Part shown: piece after piece, positions 7,678 to 16,012 of the stretch | Layout: the number at the start of each line of letters is the position of its first letter | How positions within the stretch are numbered: the stretch's first letter is position 1 | Assembly: GCA_963739975.1 (NCBI GenBank) | Contig: CAVUCK010000023.1 | Coordinates: 1-64,000 of the forward strand | Source: JALZMG01 sp963739975 | Lineage (GTDB): Bacteria; Actinomycetota; Acidimicrobiia; Acidimicrobiales; Ilumatobacteraceae | Direction of reading: 5' to 3' | Length of the DNA stretch: 64,000 bases | Program-made: the position numbers and the translations under genes | Notes under the pieces: generated by a model | Told to the model about the DNA's origin: nothing | What the model saw: only the letters and a program-made list of their open reading frames with translations | The model's database searches: none

Positions 7678-9442
7678 CGCACCCCTCCGCTCGCTCGTCC
7701 CCCCGCCCGCCATCTTCGTCTGCGCTCAGGCGAAGTGCAATGCCCGGGTCGGCGACGCCGATCGACGCGGTCAGCGCGGCGAGGTCGTCACCATGGTGCG
7801 CGCCAGGTGGTCGACGAGGTGATCGACGATCCACGGCCCCGGAGCGGTAGGCGACGTAGCCGTCGGGGCGAACGAGGTAGGCCGGAACCGAGCGGCCGCC
7901 GGTCGGCTCGCCGCCTGGTCCGTCGAACCCGTAGGCGCGAGCGACGTGGCCGTCGGCGTCCTGCAACGAGCTCCCCGACACGTCCCCCGCGGCGACGTCG
8001 GCGGCCACGATGAGGTGACTGCGCACCCGCCCGGAGGTTCGCGCTGCCAACTCCGCTGCGATCGGGCGAGCCGCCGCGGCGCGCGCCTCGTCACCGGCCC
8101 ACAGCAGCAGCGTGTGATCCGGATGCCGCAGCAGCTCGTGCAGGCGCAGCGGGAAGTTCGCTGCGGGCTGACGCAGCCCGCCAGCGTCGGGGGCACGCTC
8201 GCCGGGCCGAGGGCCAGCACCGAGCAGACCGCTCGTACCGTCGTCGCCGACGATGGGACTGTCCGGGTAGGCGACGAGCAGCTGCGCCTCGCGCAGCATC
8301 ATCGCCTCCTTGGTCGTCTCGCCCGCGCCGATGCCCTCGCGGGCGCTGCGGACGGTCCGGCCGACCACCTCCTCGCCGACGGGATGACGTTCGGTGTGGT
8401 AGGTCTCCAGCAGGCCGTCGGCAGCGGCGCCGTGCACGGCGAGGGCCAGCTTCCACCCGAGGTTGTAGGCGTCCTGGAGCCCCGTGTTCATGCCCTGGGC
8501 GCCGGTCGGTGGGTGGATGTGGGCGGCATCGCCGGCGACGAACACCCTGCCCACGTGATAGCGGTCGACGAGCCGATGGCTGATCCGGAACACCGACGAC
8601 CAGCGCATCCTTGACGCCGTCGTCGGCTGCGGAGCCAGTCGGTCCAGCACTGCTTGGATGTGGTGCAGTTCGGGCCGGCGTCCGCCTTCGAGCCCGTGGG
8701 CCACCTCGCCGTCGGCCACCCGTGGGGTCGCCAGCTCGTCGGGTGCCAGCATGGACATCCGGTACCGGTGAACGCCGGGCAGCGGGATGCACACCAGCAG
8801 GTCGTCGGTGACCCCCTCGGTCTGGTGAGTCGCCCGGACGCCGTAGCCGGCCGGCATCGTCCAGTCGACCTCGACGTCGGCGAGCATGTACTCCTCGGGG
8901 AAGGCGTCGCCCTCGAAGGCCAGTCCGAGCGCCTTGCGCACGAGGCTGTGGGCACCGTCGCACCCGACGAGGTAGCTCGTCGTCAGCGTCGTCTCGGCGT
9001 TCAGCGGATCGGCGTCATCGGCGAGCGTCGCCGTGACGGCACGACCGTCCTGGGTGAGCCGCAGGAACCTGCAGCCTCTCCGCACCGTCGTTCCGAGGTT
9101 GGCCAGGTGGTCGGCCAGGAGCCGCTCGGTTTCGTATTGGGGCAGCGCGACGAACCGGTACGGGACGTCGTCGGGGAGCGCGAGATCCAGCCGCCCAACC
9201 GCTTCCCCGTTCACGAACGCGAGCTGCCCCCGCAACGTGATGCTGGCATCCAACGCACTTCGAGCGAGACCGATCGCATCCCACACCTCGAGCGTGCGCG
9301 GCTGTACGCCCACCGCCTTTGCCCACTGCGCGGGCGCCGCCCGCTCGTCGACGATCACCACGTCGACGCCGCGCCGACGGAGCTCGATCGCCGTCATCAG
9401 CCCGACCGGACCGGCACCCACGACCAAGACGTCAGCGTCCAC
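7658..9442 (-). CDS. FAD-dependent aromatic monooxygenase (PheA/TfdB type)
   Basis: 594 residues with the signatures of flavin aromatic hydroxylases. GxGxxG is at the N-terminus (VLVVGAGPVGLMTAIEL), the DG motif is YLVGCDGAHSLVRKALG, and the GD motif is VFVAGDAAHIHPPTGAQG followed by MNTGLQDAYNLGWKLA. The C-terminal ~150 residues form the thioredoxin-like dimerisation domain of this family (VRPDGYVAYRS). Substrates are typically phenols or polyketides; none can be assigned. It is the first gene of a two-gene unit with the tandem-barrel gene. A large hairpin lies upstream, separating it from the nucleotidyltransferase gene. Confidence 0.8.
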   Translation of the reverse strand: MDADVLVVGAGPVGLMTAIELRRRGVDVVIVDERAAPAQWAKAVGVQPRTLEVWDAIGLARSALDASITLRGQLAFVNGEAVGRLDLALPDDVPYRFVALPQYETERLLADHLANLGTTVRRGCRFLRLTQDGRAVTATLADDADPLNAETTLTTSYLVGCDGAHSLVRKALGLAFEGDAFPEEYMLADVEVDWTMPAGYGVRATHQTEGVTDDLLVCIPLPGVHRYRMSMLAPDELATPRVADGEVAHGLEGGRRPELHHIQAVLDRLAPQPTTASRMRWSSVFRISHRLVDRYHVGRVFVAGDAAHIHPPTGAQGMNTGLQDAYNLGWKLALAVHGAAADGLLETYHTERHPVGEEVVGRTVRSAREGIGAGETTKEAMMLREAQLLVAYPDSPIVGDDGTSGLLGAGPRPGERAPDAGGLRQPAANFPLRLHELLRHPDHTLLLWAGDEARAAAARPIAAELAARTSGRVRSHLIVAADVAAGDVSGSSLQDADGHVARAYGFDGPGGEPTGGRSVPAYLVRPDGYVAYRSGAVDRRSPRRPPGAHHGDDLAALTASIGVADPGIALRLSADEDGGRGDERAEGCDVRASD

Positions 9443-9480
9443 GACGACCTCGCTTCCAAACCCATCGGCGCCCGATGGCT

Positions 9481-9530
9481 CGAACTGTGAGCGCGAACGG
9501 CGGAGATCCGCTGCGTGGGCTCACAGTTCG
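9481..9530 (-). terminator. Long hairpin over the stop of the nucleotidyltransferase gene
   Basis: CGAACTGTGAGC (9481-9492) and GCTCACAGTTCG (9519-9530) are perfect 12 bp complements, with an inner GCGGA-GA-TCCGC stem. The stop codon of the gene ending at 9521 lies in the stem. It probably ends that transcript before the monooxygenase gene. Confidence 0.55.
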
Positions 9531-10060
9531 GGCTCGGCCGCTTTCATGAGCTCCCGGAGCGCGTCGGCGTCGGCGAGGTCGTGGGGGCGGGGCGGTTCGC
9601 CGACCTCGCGCTGCCAGTTCTGCTTCGTGTCGAGCAGGCCGGCGACGGACATGACGGGCACCTCGATGCCGCGGAACGTCGCTCGCTCGTGGCCGAGCGC
9701 ACCGGACGGGTACGGCCAGTGCTCGAAGCCCGGGGTGAACAATCGACCGTCGTCGCCGACGGCGACGTAGGTGACCTCGAGCTGCGCGCCGGGACCGGTG
9801 AACAGCTCGACGCCCCCGACATCGTCGCCGCGGGCGATCGTGAAACCGCGCCGGGCGACGACGTCGACCACGGCGTCCCGCGCGGTCCGGTGGACGACGA
9901 TGTCGACATCGGAGTGCGGGCGGCTGATCCGGCCGAGGTGGAAGTCCATCGCCCAACCTCCGATCATCCAGTAGCGGATGCCCGCCTGCTCCAGATCGGC
10001 GCTGAGCTCGGCGATGACCCGGAGCTGGGCGGTCGCCCAGCTCCGATCATCGTCCTCCAT
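9521..10060 (-). CDS. Nucleotidyltransferase-fold protein (AadB/LinB-like)
   Basis: 179 residues. The pattern YWMIGGWAMDFHLGR followed by HSDVDIVVH is the GG...DxD core of pol-beta-type nucleotidyltransferases seen in small aminoglycoside and lincosamide adenylyltransferases; the acidic pair Asp-Val-Asp would bind metal. A second conserved stretch GIEVPVMSVAGLLDTKQNWQ matches the 'LL..K' segment of this family. Homologues range from resistance enzymes to uncharacterised housekeeping proteins, so resistance is possible but not shown. It appears to be a single gene ending in a strong hairpin. Confidence 0.65.
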   Translation of the reverse strand: MEDDDRSWATAQLRVIAELSADLEQAGIRYWMIGGWAMDFHLGRISRPHSDVDIVVHRTARDAVVDVVARRGFTIARGDDVGGVELFTGPGAQLEVTYVAVGDDGRLFTPGFEHWPYPSGALGHERATFRGIEVPVMSVAGLLDTKQNWQREVGEPPRPHDLADADALRELMKAAEPEL

Positions 10061-10107
10061 CGCGACCTCCCGGCGTTCGCTGCGTCAGGTCGACGCAGCA
10101 TCCCACG

Positions 10108-10662
10108 TCAGCGGCCGGTCGCCTTCCAGAAGTGGTAGTCGGCGGTGTACGGGACCTCCCGGGTCGTCCCGGCGGTCGTGGCGTTGCACTCGGTGGCGGC
10201 AGGCTCGAGACCACCGGTCGTCGCCGTCCGCTGGATGTAGGTGGTCGCCTCCAGCCGATCGCCGTCTGGTCCTTCGGCCTTCGCCGTGACGGCCAGGCGC
10301 AACCATGCAATCGCCGTCGGGTCCGGGGTGTGGTCGCCGTCGCGCCGGGCGCGCACCCAACTTCCGTCCTTGGCCTGCCAGGTCGGCCCGCCGAAGTGGG
10401 TCGTGACGAGCTCGCCGTTGTCGCCGTACAGGTCGGCGCGCGGGGCGACGAAGCTCCAGCTCTGCCCGTTGCACGAGTAGATCTGGACCCCGACGGCGTG
10501 GCCGACGAGGAACACCTTGTTGCCGGCCGGGACCGCAATCGTGGCCGGGACGTCCGGCCCGGCCGGTTCGGCGCGGGCGGTCGCACCGACGGCGCCGACG
10601 GCAGCGGCGGTGGCGACGAGCGCGGCGGCGACGAGACGAGCGGGGCGATGGGCGTGGTTCAT
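10108..10662 (-). CDS. Secreted DUF3455 family protein
   Basis: 184 residues. A Sec signal peptide (MNHAHRPARLVAAALVATAAAVGAV, then ARAEP) is followed by a compact domain with IYSCNGQSWSFVAPRADLYG, THFGGPTWQAKDGSWV, IAWLRLAV, TTYIQRTATTGG and VPYTADYHFWK, the typical DUF3455 blocks. It is probably periplasmic or extracellular; its function is not known. The ATG at 10662 has GGAGG 4 bp upstream. The PIG-L gene ends 64 bp upstream on the same strand, so the two may be co-transcribed from the 11461-11535 promoter. Confidence 0.75.
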   Translation of the reverse strand: MNHAHRPARLVAAALVATAAAVGAVGATARAEPAGPDVPATIAVPAGNKVFLVGHAVGVQIYSCNGQSWSFVAPRADLYGDNGELVTTHFGGPTWQAKDGSWVRARRDGDHTPDPTAIAWLRLAVTAKAEGPDGDRLEATTYIQRTATTGGLEPAATECNATTAGTTREVPYTADYHFWKATGR

Positions 10663-10726
10663 GGACGTTCCTCCGTGAGGTGGTGGTGGTGGTGGTTGTC
10701 GTTGGCGGTGGGTGCGGGGTGGCAGG

Positions 10727-11455
10727 TCACGAGCGAGGTCCGACCAGCACGCGGGTGGCGTCGACGAAGGCCTCGGCGGCCCACCACTGGCGGAAGGTGG
10801 CCGCGCCCAGCTCCTCGACAAGTGATGCGGTCTGGCTGGCGTGGGCCTGCAGGGCGGCGAGCTTGGCGTCGAGCAGCCACCCGTCGAGGTGGACGACGGC
10901 GGCCGCCTCGGCCACCGGGGTCGACGGGGCGTCGTCGACCGACGCGAAGATCCCGGTCTGCTCGTTCACTGCGCCCCAGCGCTCGTGGAACGAGGTGAGC
11001 ACCGTGGCGTACCAGAGCCGGGCCTCGCGCTGGTACGAGCGCCACGCCTCGGTCGCCCAGGCGGAGACGGTCCGATGGTCCGGGTGGCCGGTCATGCCGT
11101 CGGGACCGAACGTGACGATCGTGTCCGGTCGGACGTCGTCGATGATCCTCACCAACTCGGCCACGGCTCGTTCGGACGGGATGTCGGTACAGCCACCGTC
11201 CGGGTAGCCGAGCCAGTGGTGCTCGCGCACTCCGAGCGCGGCGAGGCTGGCCGCCATCTCGCGACGTCGGCGGCGGGTGAGTCGAGCCCGGGGCCACCGA
11301 CGCGGATCGGGGGTGCCGAGCTCACCGGAGGTGGCCGTCACGACGACAACGCGCTGCCCGGCGCGCCTGGCCCGTGCCATGAGCCCGGCAGACAGGTAGG
11401 CCTCGTCGTCGGGGTGCGCCCAGATGCCGAGGATGGTGCCGAGCTGTTCGGACAT
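10727..11455 (-). CDS. PIG-L/LmbE-family zinc deacetylase
   Basis: 242 residues. AHPDDE near residue 14 and HPDHRTV in the middle supply the zinc ligands and catalytic Asp of the GlcNAc-PI de-N-acetylase superfamily. Actinobacterial members (MshB, Mca) act in mycothiol metabolism, but this family is broad and I cannot place it there. The ATG at 11455 lies seven bases after TACGTT of the shared promoter, so the mRNA looks leaderless; a TTG at 11464 would lie upstream of the predicted transcript start. The same promoter type drives the Hsp70/dynamin locus at 19-35 kb, suggesting co-regulation. Confidence 0.8.
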   Translation of the reverse strand: MSEQLGTILGIWAHPDDEAYLSAGLMARARRAGQRVVVVTATSGELGTPDPRRWPRARLTRRRRREMAASLAALGVREHHWLGYPDGGCTDIPSERAVAELVRIIDDVRPDTIVTFGPDGMTGHPDHRTVSAWATEAWRSYQREARLWYATVLTSFHERWGAVNEQTGIFASVDDAPSTPVAEAAAVVHLDGWLLDAKLAALQAHASQTASLVEELGAATFRQWWAAEAFVDATRVLVGPRS

Positions 11456-11462
11456 GGACGGC

Positions 11463-11535
11463 AACGTAGGGATGGGACCCCTGCGCAGTCATCGGGAGGA
11501 TTCCCCAACCGGTCGGACCGGGTGTTCTCCCGATG
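11463..11535. promoter_or_regulatory. Shared 46 bp inverted repeat and promoter, copy A
   Basis: Bases 11490-11535 start CATCGGGAG and end CTCCCGATG. Copy B at 20414-20459 matches in 40 of 46 positions. On the minus strand CCCGATG (11496-11490), a 21 bp spacer and TACGTT (11468-11463) form a promoter ending seven bases before the PIG-L ATG. On the plus strand CCCGATG also faces the small ORF and azlCD, but no TACGTT follows, so activity in that direction is uncertain. Confidence 0.65.
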
Positions 11536-11608
11536 TCCACGAGTGCGAGATCGTGCGCAGCATCGGGGCGCCGGGCCGCATGGTGCGGCGAACCCGAGAG
11601 GACCCACC

Positions 11609-11746
11609 GTGTACAACCTCATGTCCCACTTCGTCCACGAGACCGAGGGCCGCCTCCCTGCGAGGGGTCGGTCACTCGACCTCACCCTCGAGCGGTTCGA
11701 TCGGCCGTCGCCGACTCGTCGCCACGGACGCTGGCGCCGACGATGA
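11609..11746 (+). CDS. Small Arg-rich ORF coupled to azlC
   Basis: A possible 45-residue protein from GTG 11609 (or ATG 11621) ending RWRRR. Its stop overlaps the azlC start in an ATGA arrangement (11743-11746), the same overlap seen between azlC and azlD. GAGAGG lies about 10 bp before the GTG. No known domain. It may be a leader peptide that couples translation into azlC, or a chance frame; the tight overlap is the main support. Confidence 0.35.
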   Translation: MYNLMSHFVHETEGRLPARGRSLDLTLERFDRPSPTRRHGRWRRR

Positions 11747-12450
11747 CCGCCACTGCGCTCGTCGCCTCCGACGAGCGCGCGGCCACGGGCAGCCGCGACG
11801 GCATCGCGGCGATGCTGCCGTTCGTCGTCGGCTACGCGCCGTTCGCGCTGGCAATCGGTGCCGCCGTGGCGGCGCACGGCGACCGGGTCGCCGGCTGGGC
11901 CGGGAGCTGGCTCGTCTACGGCGGCAGCGCCCACCTGGCAACGCTGCAGACCCTCGACGCATCGGGCGTGCTGGTGGCGATCCTGACGGGGGCACTGATC
12001 AACGCCCGACTGTTGATCTACAGCGCCTCGCTGGCCCGCCGATGGCCAGCGCAACCGCTGTGGTTCCGCTTGGCGGCCGCGCCGCTCGTCATCGACCCCA
12101 CCTGGGCCGTCGTCGACGCGCGGTCCGATCGGACGGAGACGCCTGCCACGCAACGTCGATTCTTCGTCGCCGCCGGGCTCACGCTGGGTGTGGGTTGGTC
12201 CAGCCTGATGGCCCTCGGCGCCATCGCCGGCCACAGCCTCGACGGCAGGCACCTCGCCGTGGCCGTCCCCTTGTGCCTGGCCAGCCTCGTCGGGCCGCGC
12301 CTCGTCGACCGGGAAACCCGCGCCGCGTGTGCCGCCGCGGCGGTCGCCGCCGTCGTCACGAGCGGCCTCCCGGCGGGCACCGGGATCCTGATCGCCATCG
12401 CCGCCGGCGCCGCGGCGGGCGCGGCGAACGACCGAGGCCGATCGTCATGA
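11743..12450 (+). CDS. azlC: AzlC-family branched-chain amino acid exporter subunit
   Basis: 235 residues, strongly hydrophobic, with the AzlC opening (GIAAMLPFVVGYAPFALAIG) and the middle block GSAHLATLQTL...ALINARLLIYSASLAR, where homologues have the 'AG.AQ' and 'N.R..LY' motifs. Several transmembrane helices follow. In characterised pairs (AzlCD/YgaZH) the large subunit works with a small AzlD partner to export branched-chain amino acids or analogues. Starts and stops overlap on both sides, indicating one translationally coupled operon. Confidence 0.8.
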   Translation: MTATALVASDERAATGSRDGIAAMLPFVVGYAPFALAIGAAVAAHGDRVAGWAGSWLVYGGSAHLATLQTLDASGVLVAILTGALINARLLIYSASLARRWPAQPLWFRLAAAPLVIDPTWAVVDARSDRTETPATQRRFFVAAGLTLGVGWSSLMALGAIAGHSLDGRHLAVAVPLCLASLVGPRLVDRETRAACAAAAVAAVVTSGLPAGTGILIAIAAGAAAGAANDRGRSS

Positions 12451-12761
12451 CCTGGATCGCCATCGTCGCGGTGGGGGCGATCAGCTACGGCTTCCGCGCC
12501 CTTCCGCTGGCCGTGCTCGGGCGTGCCCCGATCTCCGAACGCGTCGATCGGACGCTGCGCCACGCCGCTGCGGCGGCGCAAGCCGCACTGCTCGTCGGCG
12601 CCGTGCAACACGGCATGACCGCGACGTCGAGCTCAGGCGTGATCGCCGCAACGGCGGTGAGCCTGGTGATGGCGATGCGTCGCGCCACGATGCTGCGCAT
12701 CGTCGGCGCTGGCGGCCTCGCCTACGCCGCGCTGACCGCCGGTCAGGCGCTGGCGAGCTGA
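12447..12761 (+). CDS. azlD: AzlD-family small exporter subunit
   Basis: 104 residues, three to four hydrophobic segments: TWIAIVAVGAISYGFRALPLAVLGR, then AAAAAQAALLVGAV and GGLAYAALTAGQAL. The N-terminal 'T...R..P' pattern and length are those of AzlD. Its ATG overlaps the azlC stop (ATGA at 12447-12450), giving a 1:1 partner for the AzlC permease. Confidence 0.8.
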   Translation: MTWIAIVAVGAISYGFRALPLAVLGRAPISERVDRTLRHAAAAAQAALLVGAVQHGMTATSSSGVIAATAVSLVMAMRRATMLRIVGAGGLAYAALTAGQALAS

Positions 12762-12778
12762 GGGACGCCCACCCGCAA

Positions 12779-12850
12779 TCCGTGGTCACCACGGATGTGC
12801 GCTGGCGTCGATTCCTGCACGGTGATGGGCGATCGCCGGGTTCGGCGATC
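12779..12850. promoter_or_regulatory. Two perfect inverted repeats between azlD and the OsmC gene
   Basis: TCCGTGG-TCA-CCACGGA (12779-12795) and GATCGCCG-GGTT-CGGCGATC (12831-12850) are perfect. The second ends 31 bp before the GTG of the OsmC gene. No T-tract follows either, so operators are at least as likely as a terminator for azlCD. Confidence 0.45.
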
Positions 12851-12881
12851 AGCAACCCACCAGCACCTCCGAGGAGCGCAA

Positions 12882-13448
12882 GTGACCAACACCATGGACA
12901 AGCCCGTACGCAACGGCGTCGATACGGCGAGCCTGTTCGCCACGCTGGATGCCGTCAAGGCGACCCCGCAGATCGCCAAGTTCCAGTTCCGGGCCACCAA
13001 CCACTGGATCAGCGGGACCCACAACCAGTCGACGATCCATGGTTTCTACGGGGCGATGCAGGAGATGGCGCATCAGGAGTCCCACACCTATGACGCCGAT
13101 CACCCGGCGGTGCTCTGCGGCGCCGACAACGGACCGACGCCCGTCGAGTTCGTGCTCCACGCCCTCGCCGCCTGCCTGACGGCCGGCATCGCCAACATCG
13201 CCGCCGCCCGCAACGTGACGCTGACCGAGGTCGAGTCGACCGTCGAAGGCGACATCGATCTGCTCGGCATCCTCGGGCTCTCCGATGGCGTCCGCAACGG
13301 CTACCAGCAGATCAAGGTCAGCTTCAAGCTGCGCGGCGACGATCCGGAGAAGCTGCGCAAGGTCGTCGAGCAGTCGCGCCAGCGCTCGGCCGTGTTCGAC
13401 GTGGTCACCAACGGCGTCCCCGTCGTGATCGACGTCGACGCCGGTTGA
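12882..13448 (+). CDS. OsmC-family protein
   Basis: 188 residues with OsmC/Ohr fold features: TPVEFVLHALAACLTAGIANIAAARNV (the family helix with its cysteine), a second cysteine in AVLCGADNG, VESTVEGDIDLLGILGL, YQQIKVSFKLRGDD, and a C-terminal QSRQRSAVFDVVTNGVPV. Members reduce organic hydroperoxides or process reactive electrophiles using the Cys pair. The start is GTG 12882 with GAGGAG 6 bp upstream; an ATG at 12894 is possible. A 13 bp-stem hairpin follows the gene, so it is probably monocistronic. Confidence 0.8.
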   Translation: MTNTMDKPVRNGVDTASLFATLDAVKATPQIAKFQFRATNHWISGTHNQSTIHGFYGAMQEMAHQESHTYDADHPAVLCGADNGPTPVEFVLHALAACLTAGIANIAAARNVTLTEVESTVEGDIDLLGILGLSDGVRNGYQQIKVSFKLRGDDPEKLRKVVEQSRQRSAVFDVVTNGVPVVIDVDAG

Positions 13449-13460
13449 TCCTCCCCGCCC

Positions 13461-13496
13461 GGTGTCCGGCCGGCGATCCGCCACCGGCCGGACACC
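13461..13496 (+). terminator. Strong hairpin after the OsmC gene
   Basis: GGTGTCCGGCCGG (13461-13473), a 10-base loop and CCGGCCGGACACC (13484-13496) form a perfect 13 bp stem 12 bp past the stop. No U-run, common in high-GC genomes. Confidence 0.6.
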
Positions 13497-13563
13497 ACGC
13501 CAGCCTCACACCCCACAACGCCGGCCATACACCCACCCACCACCCCTGAGATCGAGTCTCGCG

Positions 13564-14811
13564 ATGCCTTCCACCAACACGATCGTCATCGGCGCCGGCC
13601 AGGCCGGCCTCGCCGCCAGCCGGTGCCTGACCGACCGTGGCATCGAGCACGTCGTGCTCGAACGCGGTCGGGTCGCCGAGCGCTGGCGTTCCGAGCGCTG
13701 GGACTCGATGCGCCTGCTGACCCCCAACTGGATGAGCCGGCTCCCCGGTTGGTCGTACGCCGCCGGCGACCCGAACGGCTACATGTCGGCCGGCCAGGTG
13801 ACCACGTACCTGCAGAGCTACGCCGATGCCTCCGCCAGCCCCGTCCAGCAGGAAAGCGCTGTCGTGCGCCTGCAGCGCACCGAGCAGGAGTTCGAGGTCG
13901 TTACGACCGCATCGCAGTGGTGGTCACACAACGTCATCATCGCCACGGGGTGGTGCGACCGGCCGGCCGTGCCGGCGTTCGCCAGCCGACTCCACCGCGC
14001 GATCGTCCAGACGACCCCTTCCGACTACCGCCGACCGGATGCGCTGCCGACCGGCGCGGTGCTCGTCGTCGGCGCGTCGGCCTCCGGCGTCCAGCTCGCC
14101 GACGAGCTGGCCGATGCCGGGCGCGACGTCGTGCTCGCCGTCGGCGCTCACACCCGCCTGCCGCGCCGCCACCGCGGCATGGACATCTTCTGGTGGCTGC
14201 AACGCATCGGCAGCCTCGACCGCAGGATCGAGGAGGTCGGCGACGCCATCGCCGCCGCTGGCGAGCCGTCGACGCAGCTCATCGGTCGCCCCGACCACCG
14301 CAACCTCGACCTCACGACGTTGCAGGACGCCGGCGTCGAGCTCGTCGGCCGGTGCGTCGGCATCGACGGTCACCACGTCAACTTCGCCAGCGACCTGGCG
14401 ACGTCCGTTCAGGACGCCGACGCCCGGATGCATCGCGTCCTCACCGAGATCGACGACCACATCGACGCCACCGGTCTCGGCGCCGAGGTGCTCGATGGCG
14501 AACCGCAGTCCACCCTGCGCGTCGACGATCCACTGACCAGCCTCGATCTCGGTGATCGCCGGATCGGGTCGGTGATCTGGGCGACGGGCCATCGGCGGAC
14601 CTACCCCTGGCTGCATGTGCCGGTCATCGACGGGCGCGGCGAGCTCATCCAGCGTCGCGGCGTGACGCCGGTGCCCGGCCTGTACGTGCTCGGCCAGCGC
14701 TTCCAACACCGTCGCCGCTCCAACTTCATCGATGGCGTCGGCCGCGACGCCGCGCACGTCGCCGACCACCTGGTCGAGCGCTGCGCATCGACCACCCGAA
14801 CCCGCACCTGA
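13564..14811 (+). CDS. Flavin-containing monooxygenase-like oxidoreductase
   Basis: 415 residues with two Rossmann motifs: FAD-binding TIVIGAGQAGLAASRCL at the N-terminus and NADPH-binding VLVVGASASGVQLADELADAG near residue 165. RWRSERWDSMRLLTPNWMSRLPGW and VIWATGHRRTYPWLHVPV are typical of the YUCCA/CzcO-like branch. A C-terminal LYVLGQRFQHRRRSNFIDGVG contacts FAD. It oxidises an unknown small substrate. It is 12 bp upstream of the FAD reductase gene at 14824, so they form an operon. Confidence 0.75.
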   Translation: MPSTNTIVIGAGQAGLAASRCLTDRGIEHVVLERGRVAERWRSERWDSMRLLTPNWMSRLPGWSYAAGDPNGYMSAGQVTTYLQSYADASASPVQQESAVVRLQRTEQEFEVVTTASQWWSHNVIIATGWCDRPAVPAFASRLHRAIVQTTPSDYRRPDALPTGAVLVVGASASGVQLADELADAGRDVVLAVGAHTRLPRRHRGMDIFWWLQRIGSLDRRIEEVGDAIAAAGEPSTQLIGRPDHRNLDLTTLQDAGVELVGRCVGIDGHHVNFASDLATSVQDADARMHRVLTEIDDHIDATGLGAEVLDGEPQSTLRVDDPLTSLDLGDRRIGSVIWATGHRRTYPWLHVPVIDGRGELIQRRGVTPVPGLYVLGQRFQHRRRSNFIDGVGRDAAHVADHLVERCASTTRTRT

Positions 14812-14823
14812 TCGGAGATCACG

Positions 14824-16008
14824 ATGGATCACCACCCACCCCGCTACGACGTCGTCGTCGTCGGTGCCCGCGCCGCCGGTGCCGCCACCGGCATGCTGCT
14901 GGCTCGCGCCGGCCTCGACGTCCTCATCGTCGATCGCAGCCGGCACGGCGCCGACACGCTGTCGACCCACGCCCTCATGCGCGCCGCCGTGCTCCAGCTC
15001 CACCGGTGGGGACTGCTCGACCGCATCGTCGATGCCGGCACGCCGCCCATCCGGCGCACCGTCTTCCGGTACGCCACGGGGAGATCGCCGTGCCCGTCAA
15101 GCCGGCGCACGGCGTCGACGCGCTCTATGCGCCCCGGCGCACCGTCCTCGACGCGACGCTCGTCGATGCGGCCCGACGGGCCGGTGCGGGCGTCCGCTAC
15201 GACACCAGCGTGACCGACCTCACGTACGACCGCGACGGCCGGGTGACGGGGGTCTCGGGCCGGACCAGGGACGGCCGGACGTTCCATGCCGACGCCGGCT
15301 TGGTGATCGGCGCCGACGGACGCCGTTCCGTCGTCGCCGAGCGCGTCGGGGCTCCATTCGAGCGGATCGCCGCAACGGCCACCGCCACCACGTACGCCTA
15401 CTGGTCCGACCTCGAGACCGACGGCTACGAGTTCAACTTCCTGCGTGACGCGGCATCGGGTGTGATCCCGACGAACAACGGCGCGGCATGCGTGTTCGCC
15501 TGCGCCTCGCCCGCCGCCATCGGGCGCGGCGGCGTCGACGTGATCGCCCGCATGGCCGCCCAGGCCTCGCCAGACCTCGCCCGGCGCCTCGCCGCCGCTA
15601 CGCAGGTCTCCGGCGTCCGCACCTTCGCCGGCCAACCCGGCCACGTCCGCACAGTCGAGCGGCCCCGGATGGGCCCTCGTCGGCGACGCTGGGTACTGGA
15701 AGGATCCGCAGACGGCGCACGGGCTGACCGATGCGCTCCGAGACGCCGAGTTGCTGGCCAGAGCGGTCATCGACGCCGTGGTCGACGGAAGCGACGAACG
15801 CGACGCGCTCCACGGCTACCAGGAACAACGCGATGCGCTGTCCGCCGAGCTGTTCTCGGTGACGGAGGAGATCGCCGGTCATCGCTGGACCGACGACGAG
15901 ATCCCCGGGCTCCTCCTGCGCCTGAGCGCCTCGATGAACGACGAGATCGAACTGCTGGCCGCGATGCAGCCACTGCCGTACGTCGACCGCTTGGCCAACG
16001 CGGGCTGA
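14824..16008 (+). pseudogene. Geranylgeranyl-reductase-like FAD oxidoreductase, two frameshifts
   Basis: Three frames together give one ~394-residue FAD reductase. Frame 1 (14824 on) has DVVVVGARAAGAATGMLLARAG. The second frame (from about 15078) has VDALYAPRRTVLDATLVDAA and LVIGADGRRSVVAERV. The original frame returns near 15650-15660 with GPGWALVGDAGYWKDP and TAHGLTDALRDAELLARAV. The first break is in CACGGGGAGA and one extra G would repair it. The net shift is zero, so the ends share a frame. Either the gene has been lost by two mutations or the assembly has two indels. As given, it would make a 129-residue product. Confidence 0.7.
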
Positions 16009-16012
16009 GCCG

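Noticed and set aside
9521..10060. Aminoglycoside resistance gene
   Set aside because: Only the generic nucleotidyltransferase core is visible; resistance cannot be claimed from sequence.
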